Below are positions 17,079 to 24,710 of a stretch of 64,000 nucleotides of DNA, piece by piece (positions within the stretch are counted from its first letter, which is position 1; the number at the start of each line of letters is the position of its first letter). Where the stretch lies: positions 124,001 to 188,000 of the forward strand of contig CALUWI010000002.1 of the NCBI GenBank assembly GCA_944324465.1, in the 5' to 3' direction. Origin of the DNA: an uncultured Mucispirillum sp. GTDB lineage: Bacteria; Chrysiogenota; Deferribacteres; Deferribacterales; Mucispirillaceae. The notes under the pieces were generated by a model that saw only the letters and a list, made by a program, of their open reading frames with translations, searched no databases and had not been told where the DNA came from. Both the position numbers and the translations under genes were made by a program.

Positions 17079-17184
17079 GAAGAGTGCAAACATCTACACA
17101 TTCTATTTTTCATACTAATTAAGGAATTTAGCATCTTAAAAAGAGATGATATAAATTTAATATAATTTATAAAGGAGTGCGTTT

Positions 17185-17580
17185 ATGCCTAGAAAAGATT
17201 TAGAAATTTCGGCTATGGGCTACCGTAAACACCCTGGTATGGTTGCATGGATACTGCACAGAGTAACTGGTGTTCTTCTTGTGCTTTATTTTATTCTCCA
17301 TATGTTAGGCTCTGGCGGTGTATGTTCTTTCCTGCCAACAATCGTTCAAAACATCTATGTTGAAGCTGTTGTCATTATCATGTTTGCATGGCATGCTATG
17401 AATGGTTTAAGAATCATATTTATGGAATTTTTTAAAGCTGCTGAAAGAGGCTGTTTTAAGAAATTTCTTGCTATCTTTACAGTATTAGCTGTGTTACTTG
17501 CCCTTGTGGGACTATACTATGTTAAAGATGTTATCGCAGCAAACTCTGCTACTAATGTAGAAGCAGCTGAGGGAGAGTAA
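17185..17580 (+). CDS. sdhC: Succinate dehydrogenase cytochrome b subunit (SdhC)
   Basis: 131 residues with three membrane helices (about 22-45, 55-80, 90-115). The family block RKHPGMVAWILHRVTGVLLVLYFILHM, seen here as MVAWILHRVTGVLLVLYFIL near residue 18, and FAWHAMNGLRIIF near residue 72 supply candidate heme and quinone residues. With SdhD it anchors the dehydrogenase to the inner membrane and passes electrons to or from quinone. First gene of sdhCDAB, with an excellent Shine-Dalgarno site. The C-terminus carries a small Ala/Glu-rich tail. Whether the complex runs as succinate dehydrogenase or fumarate reductase cannot be told. Confidence 0.88.
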   Translation: MPRKDLEISAMGYRKHPGMVAWILHRVTGVLLVLYFILHMLGSGGVCSFLPTIVQNIYVEAVVIIMFAWHAMNGLRIIFMEFFKAAERGCFKKFLAIFTVLAVLLALVGLYYVKDVIAANSATNVEAAEGE

Positions 17581-17582
17581 TT

Positions 17583-17906
17583 ATGAAAGTTTATAAATAT
17601 ACAGGAACAGGCAATAACGGCACTATCGCATGGGCACTGCAAAGAATTTCAGGCATAGTTTTAATTGTTGCATTAGGCTATCACCTGCTTGGCAAAATAA
17701 TGAGCAAAGCCGGCGGCGGTATCTTTGAAGGCAGCAACTCATTCTTAATGGCTGCATTATGGCTTTTCGTAACATTCCATGCTTTCAACGGCTTAAAAAT
17801 GGTTACAGATGATTATGTATCTCGTAAAGGCACTCGTTTTATCCTTTACTTAATATACTGGACACTTGCGCTTATTATTCTTGGACTTTCAAAAGGCCTG
17901 TTTTAA
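17583..17906 (+). CDS. sdhD: Succinate dehydrogenase membrane anchor subunit (SdhD)
   Basis: 107 residues, three membrane helices. WALQRISGIVLIVALGYHLL near residue 18 and FHAFNGLKMVTDDY near residue 60 mirror the motifs of SdhC, as usual for the two related anchor subunits; the His residues are candidate heme ligands. It starts 3 bp after sdhC and is followed 29 bp later by sdhA. Length and position between sdhC and sdhA make the call firm, although this subunit is always poorly conserved. Confidence 0.85.
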   Translation: MKVYKYTGTGNNGTIAWALQRISGIVLIVALGYHLLGKIMSKAGGGIFEGSNSFLMAALWLFVTFHAFNGLKMVTDDYVSRKGTRFILYLIYWTLALIILGLSKGLF

Positions 17907-17935
17907 TAATCTTAAAAGTGTTACGAGGTTAAATT

Positions 17936-19714
17936 ATGATAAATACTACAAAAATAGAATACCACGAATATGATGTCCTTGTTGTAGGTGCAGGCGGTGC
18001 AGGTCTTAACGCAGCACAGGTTGCATCTCAATATGTTAAAACAGCAGTTATCTCAGAAGTTTACCCTACAAGAAGCCACACAATCAGTGCTCAGGGTGGT
18101 ATTTCTGCATCTCTTGGCAACCATGAAGAAGATAACTGGCACTGGCACATGTATGATACTGTTAAAGGTTCTGACTACCTTTGCGACCAAGATGCTGCAG
18201 AATATCTTTGCCGCAAAGCTCCAGAAATGATTATTGAGCTTGAACACATTGGTCTTCCTTTTAACAGAACTCCAGAAGGCAAAATCGCACAGCGTCCATT
18301 TGGCGGCCACACTGCAGAATACGGCAAACGCCCAGTAAAAAGAGCATGCTATGTTGCAGACAGAACAGGACATGCTATGCTGCAGACATTATTTGAAAAA
18401 GCAGTTGCACAGGGCACTCAGTTTTACAATGAATTTTTAGCAATAGAATTAATCAGAAACGGCGACAGAGTATGCGGCGTATTATGTCTTGACCTGCAAA
18501 ATGGTGAAGTGCATATGTTCCATGCTAAAGCAATCATATTTGCTACAGGTGGTAACTGCCGTATATTCGCTACTACTTCTAATGCACACATTAATACTGG
18601 TGACGGTTTAGCATTAGCATTAAGAGCAGGTTTCTCTTGGTGCGACCCTGAATTCTTCCAATTCCACCCAACTGGTATCTACGGACACGGTAACCTGATT
18701 ACTGAAGGTGTTCGTGGTGAAGGCGGTATCCTTTTAAACAGCGAAGGCGAACGCTTTATGGAACGATATGCTCCAACTATTAAAGACTTAGCACCTAGAG
18801 ATATTGTATCTCGCTCTATGGTAAAAGAAGTTCTTGCTGGTAAAGGTGTTGGTGCTAATAAAGACCATGTTCTTTTAAAAATTGACCATATCGGTAAAGA
18901 AGCTATTATGGAAAAACTCCCAGGTATCCATGAGCTTGCATTAGTATTTGCAGGGGTTGACTGTACAAAAGAACCTATCCCTGTTATGCCTACTGCTCAC
19001 TATCAAATGGGCGGTATCCCTACTAACTATCTTGGTGAAGTTATCAAAGGCTATGGCTCAGATGCTGAAACTGTTTACCCAGGCTTTTATGCTGCAGGCG
19101 AATGTGCTGCAAACTCTGTCCATGGTGCAAACCGTCTTGGTACAAACTCTCTGCTTGACCTTGTTGTTTACGGCAGAACAGTTGGTGAGCTTGCTGCTAA
19201 ATTTGCAAAAGAAAATCAAGCTGCAGAACTTCCAGAAAATGCAGGTCAAGAAGGTCTTAAATTATTAGAAAAATTTGCAAACGCAAACGGTAAAAATACT
19301 TACGGACCAGTATATTCGAGACTTACAAAACTTATGGAACAAAAAGCTGGTGTTTACAGAACAGAAGAACATATGAGTGCTGCATGTAAAGAACTTGAAG
19401 AAATTGCAGACTTATTAAATGATTTCAAAGTAGTTGATAAATCAAGTGTATACAACCTTGACTTAGTAGAAGCATTAGAACTTAATAACATGGTGCTTAT
19501 CGCAAGATGTGCAGCTAAATCTGCATTAATGCGTAAAGAATCTCGCGGCGGCCATGCTCGTGAAGATTATCCAGAAAGAGATGATGTAAACTACATGAAA
19601 CATACAAATGTTACTATAGCTGACGGCGGTAAAACTATTAATCTGGAATACAGACCAGTTAGAACTAAACCGCTTACTGTTGAACCATTCCCACCTAAAC
19701 CTCGTGTTTACTAA
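17936..19714 (+). CDS. sdhA: Succinate dehydrogenase flavoprotein subunit (SdhA)
   Basis: 592 residues. The FAD-binding VLVVGAGGAGLNAA lies near residue 14, and the covalent-FAD region YPTRSHTISAQGGISASLGN near residue 43. Active-site blocks are QFHPTGIYGHGNLITEG and VRGEGGILLN near residues 242-265, and the substrate Arg region HGANRLGTNSLLDLVVYGR near residue 395. It oxidises succinate to fumarate (or the reverse) on the cytoplasmic face. Length and motifs match the canonical bacterial SdhA. It sits in order C-D-A-B; codon use is richer in C and G than in the island that follows, as for a highly expressed gene. Confidence 0.96.
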   Translation: MINTTKIEYHEYDVLVVGAGGAGLNAAQVASQYVKTAVISEVYPTRSHTISAQGGISASLGNHEEDNWHWHMYDTVKGSDYLCDQDAAEYLCRKAPEMIIELEHIGLPFNRTPEGKIAQRPFGGHTAEYGKRPVKRACYVADRTGHAMLQTLFEKAVAQGTQFYNEFLAIELIRNGDRVCGVLCLDLQNGEVHMFHAKAIIFATGGNCRIFATTSNAHINTGDGLALALRAGFSWCDPEFFQFHPTGIYGHGNLITEGVRGEGGILLNSEGERFMERYAPTIKDLAPRDIVSRSMVKEVLAGKGVGANKDHVLLKIDHIGKEAIMEKLPGIHELALVFAGVDCTKEPIPVMPTAHYQMGGIPTNYLGEVIKGYGSDAETVYPGFYAAGECAANSVHGANRLGTNSLLDLVVYGRTVGELAAKFAKENQAAELPENAGQEGLKLLEKFANANGKNTYGPVYSRLTKLMEQKAGVYRTEEHMSAACKELEEIADLLNDFKVVDKSSVYNLDLVEALELNNMVLIARCAAKSALMRKESRGGHAREDYPERDDVNYMKHTNVTIADGGKTINLEYRPVRTKPLTVEPFPPKPRVY

Positions 19715-19731
19715 GAATAAGGAAGGACGAT

Positions 19732-20439
19732 ATGAGCAAATTTATAAATGTTAAAATATTAAGATACGACCCAGATAAAGATAAAGCGCCTCACTTCCAA
19801 TCATACAAAGTAGAGTTACGCAGGCCGGGTATGCTTTTACTTACTGTTCTTAACCAAATTAAATGGGAACTTGACCCTACTCTTTCATTCCGCAGGTCCT
19901 GCCGTGAAGGTGTGTGCGGTTCAGACGGTATGAATGTAAACGGTGTAAATATGCTTTCCTGCATGACTAAAGTAGAAGATTTAGGCTCTGATATTACAAT
20001 CAAACCATTACCAGGTATGCCTGTAATAAGAGATTTAGTTGTGGATATTTCCAGCTTTATCAATAAATTTATTACAGTTAAACCATATATTATCCGCCAC
20101 TCTCCAATGCCAGACGGTGAATTATATCAATCACCAGAAGACAGGAAAAAACTTGACGGCTTATATGAATGTATCCTTTGCGGCTGCTGCTCATCTTCAT
20201 GCCCTAGCTACTGGGTAGATAAAGATTACCTTGGACCTAACGCTTTCTTAAGAGCATGGAGATACTTAATTGACAGCCGTGACGAAGGTGCAGATGAACG
20301 CCTTGCTATCTTAAACGATAAACACGGTGTATGGCGATGCCACACAATCTATAACTGCGTGGAAGCATGCCCTAAAGAACTGAACCCAACAAAAGCAATA
20401 GTTGGTATCAGAAAAATGCTTATGGATAAACAAATATAA
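19732..20439 (+). CDS. sdhB: Succinate dehydrogenase iron-sulfur subunit (SdhB)
   Basis: 235 residues. The N-terminal ferredoxin-type domain carries the [2Fe-2S] ligands in CREGVCGSDG plus a Cys near residue 77, with Asp65 in place of the third Cys as in other SdhB proteins. The C-terminal domain has CILCGCCSSSCPSYW for [4Fe-4S] (near residues 146-156) and CHTIYNCVEACP for [3Fe-4S] (near residues 203-213). It relays electrons between SdhA and the membrane anchors. It is the last gene of the operon and is followed by a strong terminator. Confidence 0.96.
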   Translation: MSKFINVKILRYDPDKDKAPHFQSYKVELRRPGMLLLTVLNQIKWELDPTLSFRRSCREGVCGSDGMNVNGVNMLSCMTKVEDLGSDITIKPLPGMPVIRDLVVDISSFINKFITVKPYIIRHSPMPDGELYQSPEDRKKLDGLYECILCGCCSSSCPSYWVDKDYLGPNAFLRAWRYLIDSRDEGADERLAILNDKHGVWRCHTIYNCVEACPKELNPTKAIVGIRKMLMDKQI

Positions 20440-20465
20440 TATTATAAGCAGCATAAAATATATAA

Positions 20466-20496
20466 GGGAAATCAGGAAACTGGTTTCCCTTTTTTT
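20466..20496 (+). terminator. Rho-independent terminator of sdhCDAB
   Basis: A 10-bp stem (20466-20475 with 20480-20489, one G-U pair) closed by a GAAA tetraloop and followed by seven T. It lies 27 bp after the sdhB stop. Confidence 0.9.
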
Positions 20497-20586
20497 GTGG
20501 GAAAAGATATTGACATATTGAATATTTTATATAAACTAATAAATATGTTAAAATAAAGGCTTGTAAATATTTTTGCAGGTGAAAAA

Positions 20587-22398
20587 ATGACAGAAGAAAA
20601 CAATAATGAAAGAGTAAATAATAAAAATGATAGTCTAATTAATTTAAATATAGAATATGTTGAATTAACAGAAGATAATATTAAAGATATTAACAAGTAT
20701 ACAAATTTTGATGATTATACATTTTTGTCTAATTTTATAAGATTAATGAGAGAGTTTAAAAATAAAGATAAATATCTATATTATGTTTTTAATGCAATAG
20801 AAGAACTAGATATAATATCTTTATATGGACAGAATGAAGAAAGAATAAAATTTATAACAAAAAATGATGATAATTACAGATTGATTTTTGAAATAATAGA
20901 TAATCCACTTATTAAATTAAAAATGATAAAAACACTTTATACAATACATGACAATAAAAATTACTATTATAAATCTAAAAATATTAGAACATATATTCAA
21001 TATCTACAATCAAATTGGAAATTATACTTGCCATATTTTAATAGTGATAAACATATATATATAGAAGTATTTACTGATTTAATATATTTACTACAAAAAA
21101 CTGGTTCAAAAGATAGTTATAACAAACTTATAGAAAAATTAATTGATGAATACTGCAATTTTGATATCTCAAATTATAAAATAAATATGTATGTTGAATT
21201 ATTTATAAATGCAGATAAAAAATATAATGAGAGAATATATAATAAATTAATATTATATGTAAATAATGTAATAGATAATAATATAATAGATAGCTATTAT
21301 CAGGCAGAACAGGCTTCTGTAATAGCAAGAAAATTTTGTAAAATTAATTCAGACGATTATTGGAAAACATATCAACTTGAAGCTAGTGTGTATATTAAAC
21401 AAGCTGAGTATAGAACTGATTCAAGGTTTGTTATGTCAAATTATTATAATAAAGCATATCAAACATATCTAAAAATTGAAAATAACTATCGTATACAAAT
21501 AATAACAGAAGATGAACTTAAAACACTCAAAGACATAATGTTGAAAACTCAAAAGAATTCATTAGATGACATGATGCTAATTAAAAGTCCAGAAATAAAT
21601 ATTGAACCTATAATTTTAGAAACAGAACAATATATAACAAATAAATCATTTGATGTTGCAATGGATTATTTTACTAATATAGAATTAATTGCAAATTATA
21701 ATGAATTATTAGAAGAAGCAAAAGAATCCCAAAAAAGTTTTCCACTTCAAAATATGCTTGCAAAAGTAATATATAATAAAAAAGGACAAAAAAAAGATAA
21801 TATAGTATATAATACTAATCAAAATGAATATGAAAGGTATTTGCATAATATGATAAAAACAAATCAAGTAGATATTAGCCTAAAAACAAAGTGCCATATT
21901 TATCCAGCATTAACAATTTTACTTAAAGAACATAATGACAGTATAACAAAAGAATTTTTATATGAAATTGTAAGAATATTACAAATAAACCAAACTACTG
22001 AATTACTTATAGTTGAAGGTTTGTATTATGGTTTTAAAAAAGAATTTGTAGCTGCCATTCATATTTTAATTCCACAGATAGAAAATATTTTGCGTAATTT
22101 TATATTACATACAGACAATTCATTGATTAATATAGATAAAGACGGAAAAGATACATACAAGGGCTTAAATACAATATTATCAGAAGAATATCGAGAAATT
22201 CTGTGGGAAATCATTGGACCAGATATATATATTGATTTAAAAACACTACTTGATGATGAAAAAGGTGGTTTAAATTTAAGAAATGATTTATCACATGGTC
22301 TACTTTCGTATGATGAATGTAATTCTGTATATTCTATATATTTATGGTGGCTAGTTTTTACATGGTTTTATTTTCTTTATAACAAAAATAAAAAATAG
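20587..22398 (+). CDS. DUF4209-like protein with a HEPN-type motif
   Basis: 603 residues, very rich in Asn, Ile, Lys and Tyr. Most of it is predicted helical repeats without a family I recognise. The C-terminal part (LLDDEKGGLNLRNDLSHGLLSYDE, seen as GGLNLRNDLSHGLL near residues 559-572) matches the end of DUF4209 proteins. RNDLSH fits the R-x4-H pattern of HEPN domains, which often form RNase active sites in defence and toxin proteins. No signal peptide. It is the first gene of the AT-rich island after sdhB. TTGACA at 20510 may be its -35, with no well-spaced -10. Role in defence is inferred from motif and neighbourhood. Confidence 0.65.
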   Translation: MTEENNNERVNNKNDSLINLNIEYVELTEDNIKDINKYTNFDDYTFLSNFIRLMREFKNKDKYLYYVFNAIEELDIISLYGQNEERIKFITKNDDNYRLIFEIIDNPLIKLKMIKTLYTIHDNKNYYYKSKNIRTYIQYLQSNWKLYLPYFNSDKHIYIEVFTDLIYLLQKTGSKDSYNKLIEKLIDEYCNFDISNYKINMYVELFINADKKYNERIYNKLILYVNNVIDNNIIDSYYQAEQASVIARKFCKINSDDYWKTYQLEASVYIKQAEYRTDSRFVMSNYYNKAYQTYLKIENNYRIQIITEDELKTLKDIMLKTQKNSLDDMMLIKSPEINIEPIILETEQYITNKSFDVAMDYFTNIELIANYNELLEEAKESQKSFPLQNMLAKVIYNKKGQKKDNIVYNTNQNEYERYLHNMIKTNQVDISLKTKCHIYPALTILLKEHNDSITKEFLYEIVRILQINQTTELLIVEGLYYGFKKEFVAAIHILIPQIENILRNFILHTDNSLINIDKDGKDTYKGLNTILSEEYREILWEIIGPDIYIDLKTLLDDEKGGLNLRNDLSHGLLSYDECNSVYSIYLWWLVFTWFYFLYNKNKK

Positions 22399-22417
22399 TC
22401 AATGCAAACCACAAACG

Positions 22418-22438
22418 CCACCTAATGTCGTTAGGTGG
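22418..22438. terminator. Hairpin after the DUF4209-like gene
   Basis: CCACCTAA (22418-22425) and TTAGGTGG (22431-22438) form a perfect 8-bp stem with a 5-nt loop, 20 bp after the stop. There is no U-run, so it may be a weak terminator or an mRNA-end stabiliser. Confidence 0.45.
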
Positions 22439-22532
22439 TGGTATGGTGTATTATATAGAAATATCTTAAATAATTCTTTTTTTTGGTTTAGATTTAGTGT
22501 ATAATTTCTTAATAATTTATACAGGATAAAAT

Positions 22533-23189
22533 ATGGAAGATAGTCAGATTAAAACTAGGCAGAGAGTAGCAGACCATGGGGAAGTCTACACTGCTGAAAA
22601 AGAAGTAAAAGCAATGTGCGACCTTGTAAAAGATGAAACAGAGCGTATAGAAAGCCGTTTTTTAGAGCCAGCATGTGGCAATGGTAATTTTCTTGCTGAA
22701 ATTCTTAAAAGAAAACTAGAAATTGTAAAAAGTAGATATTCAAACAGCCCTTATGAATATGAAAAATATTCTGTTATTGCTGTAAGCAGTATGTATGGTG
22801 TGGATATATTAGAAGATAATATAATAGAATGCAGGCAAAGACTTTTTAATATATGGGAAGAACAGTATAAAAAAATACTTAAAGACTATGCAAATGAAGA
22901 CTGTATAAAATCAGTAAAATATATATTTAATAAAAATATATTATGTGGTGATGCTTTAACAATGCTGCAAAATAATGGCTTGCCTATTATTTTTGCAGAA
23001 TGGAGTTTTATAAAAGATAATCTTGTAAAAAGGAAAGATTATGCACTTAATGAACTATTAGATGGTGGCGGACAGTTAACTATAGAAAATATTACATGGG
23101 AATATGATGAAGAAATTAATGCATACATTCCGCCAGCTGTGAAAGAATACCCATTAACAGACTATAAAAAGGTATATGAATATGAATAA
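22533..23189 (+). CDS. Small methylase subunit of an R-M-like operon
   Basis: 218 residues. The SAM-binding motif I is [16 protein letters not shown] near residue 43, and the N-terminal [18 protein letters not shown] is the region that precedes it in adenine N6-methylases. No NPPY-type catalytic motif is present; the protein ends soon after [10 protein letters not shown]. It therefore looks like half of a two-subunit methylase or a SAM-binding partner of the next gene. The same small gene occurs before an Eco57I-type methylase in many bacteria, as I recall. It overlaps the following gene by about 8-14 bp, implying coupled translation. Confidence 0.75.
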   Translation: MEDSQIKTRQRVADHGEVYTAEKEVKAMCDLVKDETERIESRFLEPACGNGNFLAEILKRKLEIVKSRYSNSPYEYEKYSVIAVSSMYGVDILEDNIIECRQRLFNIWEEQYKKILKDYANEDCIKSVKYIFNKNILCGDALTMLQNNGLPIIFAEWSFIKDNLVKRKDYALNELLDGGGQLTIENITWEYDEEINAYIPPAVKEYPLTDYKKVYEYE

Positions 23190-24708
23190 TATATACAATC
23201 CAGACATATTAAACTGTTTAGCCAATCTTTCAAATGATGAAGTTTTTACTCCACCAAATATAGTAAACAATATGCTTGATATGCTTCCACAGGAAATATT
23301 TAAAGATAAAAATATTACTTTTTTAGACCCAGCATGCAAATCTGGTGTATTTTTACGAGAAATTGCAAAAAGATTATTAGTTGGTTTACAAGATGAAATA
23401 CCAGACTTACAGGAAAGAATAGACCATATTTATAAAAAGCAGCTTTTTGGTATATCTATTACAACCCTTACAGGTCTAGTCAGCAGGAGAAGTTTATACT
23501 GCTCAAAATTTCCTAATAAAAAATACTCTGTATGTCAGTTTGACAATGAGCAGGGCAATATAAAATTTAATATTATGCAGCATACATGGGAAGACAATAA
23601 ATGTAAATTTTGTGGTGCTGCTAAACAAGAATATGATAGAGATAAATCACTAGAAACATATGCTTATGAATTTATACATACAGAAAATCCAAAGGAGATT
23701 TTTAATATGAAATTTGATGTAATAATAGGTAATCCACCATATCAGTTAGAAGACGGAGGAGCACAAGCAAGTGCGAAACCTATATATCATTTATTTATAC
23801 AACAGGCAAAAAAATTAAATCCAAAATATTTAGTTATGATTATACCTGCCAGATGGTATGCTGGTGGTAAAGGCTTAGATAAATTTAGAGAAGAAATGCT
23901 TAATGATAAATGTATAAAAGAATTACATGATTTTCCAAATACTAATGATTGCTTTCCTGGTGTAAATATTCGTGGTGGAGTTTGTTATTTTTTATGGGAT
24001 AAAAATTACAATGGCTTACAATTTACTAAAGTAATTACTCACTATAAAAATAATCTTGTTTCATCTAATAGGAACCTAATGTATAAAAAAATAGATGTAT
24101 TTATTCGCTATAATGAAGCAATAGTTATTCTCGACAAAGTAACAAACAAAACAAATAAATTTTTTATAGATATAGTGTCGTCAAGAAAACCATTTGGCTT
24201 ATCCACAGATTACTACAAAACTAATATGTATAAAAAAGATAAATTAAAAATAAAAAATAGTGTTATGTGCTACGCAAAAAATAAAGATATAGGTTATGTA
24301 GAACTTTCTGATATACCATCAAATCATGACTGTATAGATAAATGGAAAGTATATATACCAAGAGCAAATAATATAGGCACAGAATTAAATGATGATAATT
24401 TAAATTCTTTTGTTGGAGAGCCTGGAACAATATGCACAGAATCATTTTTAATGATAGGCTGTGAATTAAATCTTACAAAGGAAATGGCAGAAAATCTTTC
24501 ATCGTATTTGAAAACAAAATTTGTTCGTTTTATGCATAGTTTAGCAAAAACAAGCCAAGATGCAACAAGTAAAACATGGCGATTTGTTCCTATACAAGAC
24601 TTTACTAAGCCATGGACAGATGAAGAATTATATAAAAAATATAACCTTTCTGATGAAGAAATAAAATATATTGAAGATATGATAAAACCTATGAATAGTG
24701 GAGAATAA
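23182..24708 (+). CDS. Eco57I-type adenine N6 DNA methylase subunit
   Basis: About 508 residues. Motif I is [18 protein letters not shown] near residue 49 and the catalytic motif IV is IIGNPPYQL near residue 182, typical of N6-adenine methylases. A CKFCG pair near residue 141 may bind a metal. The C-terminal 250 residues probably hold the target-recognition part. ATG at 23182 is preferred to the one at 23176 because AAGG lies 9 nt before it and only 3 nt before the other. It sits in the middle of the three-gene operon, 2 bp before the helicase gene. Which specificity and which R-M type it belongs to cannot be read from sequence. Confidence 0.85.
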   Translation: MNNIYNPDILNCLANLSNDEVFTPPNIVNNMLDMLPQEIFKDKNITFLDPACKSGVFLREIAKRLLVGLQDEIPDLQERIDHIYKKQLFGISITTLTGLVSRRSLYCSKFPNKKYSVCQFDNEQGNIKFNIMQHTWEDNKCKFCGAAKQEYDRDKSLETYAYEFIHTENPKEIFNMKFDVIIGNPPYQLEDGGAQASAKPIYHLFIQQAKKLNPKYLVMIIPARWYAGGKGLDKFREEMLNDKCIKELHDFPNTNDCFPGVNIRGGVCYFLWDKNYNGLQFTKVITHYKNNLVSSNRNLMYKKIDVFIRYNEAIVILDKVTNKTNKFFIDIVSSRKPFGLSTDYYKTNMYKKDKLKIKNSVMCYAKNKDIGYVELSDIPSNHDCIDKWKVYIPRANNIGTELNDDNLNSFVGEPGTICTESFLMIGCELNLTKEMAENLSSYLKTKFVRFMHSLAKTSQDATSKTWRFVPIQDFTKPWTDEELYKKYNLSDEEIKYIEDMIKPMNSGE

Positions 24709-24710
24709 AT

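Larger units (their letters stand above)
16020..17184. other. 1.1-kb AT-rich intergenic region with DnaA-box-like sites; candidate oriC
   Basis: No coding frame is convincing here. On the plus strand there are DnaA-box-like 9-mers: CTTTCCACA (16434), TTTTCCACA (16444), TTTTCCACA (16600) and a perfect TTATCCACA (16611), with weaker forms TTATCCATG (16477) and TTATCCAGT (16708). A very AT-rich stretch follows to about 17040. Genes diverge on each side (gltX left, sdhC right). This is what a replication origin can look like, but dnaA, dnaN or rpmH are not beside it. A short segment near 16205-16240 resembles a degenerate dispersed repeat. Confidence 0.45.

Noticed and set aside
17988-19268. Several 60-105-codon frames inside sdhA on both strands
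   Set aside because: Shadows of a well-conserved, codon-biased gene.
24198-24207. Isolated TTATCCACA inside the methylase gene
   Set aside because: A single DnaA-box match in coding sequence is expected by chance in AT-rich DNA.
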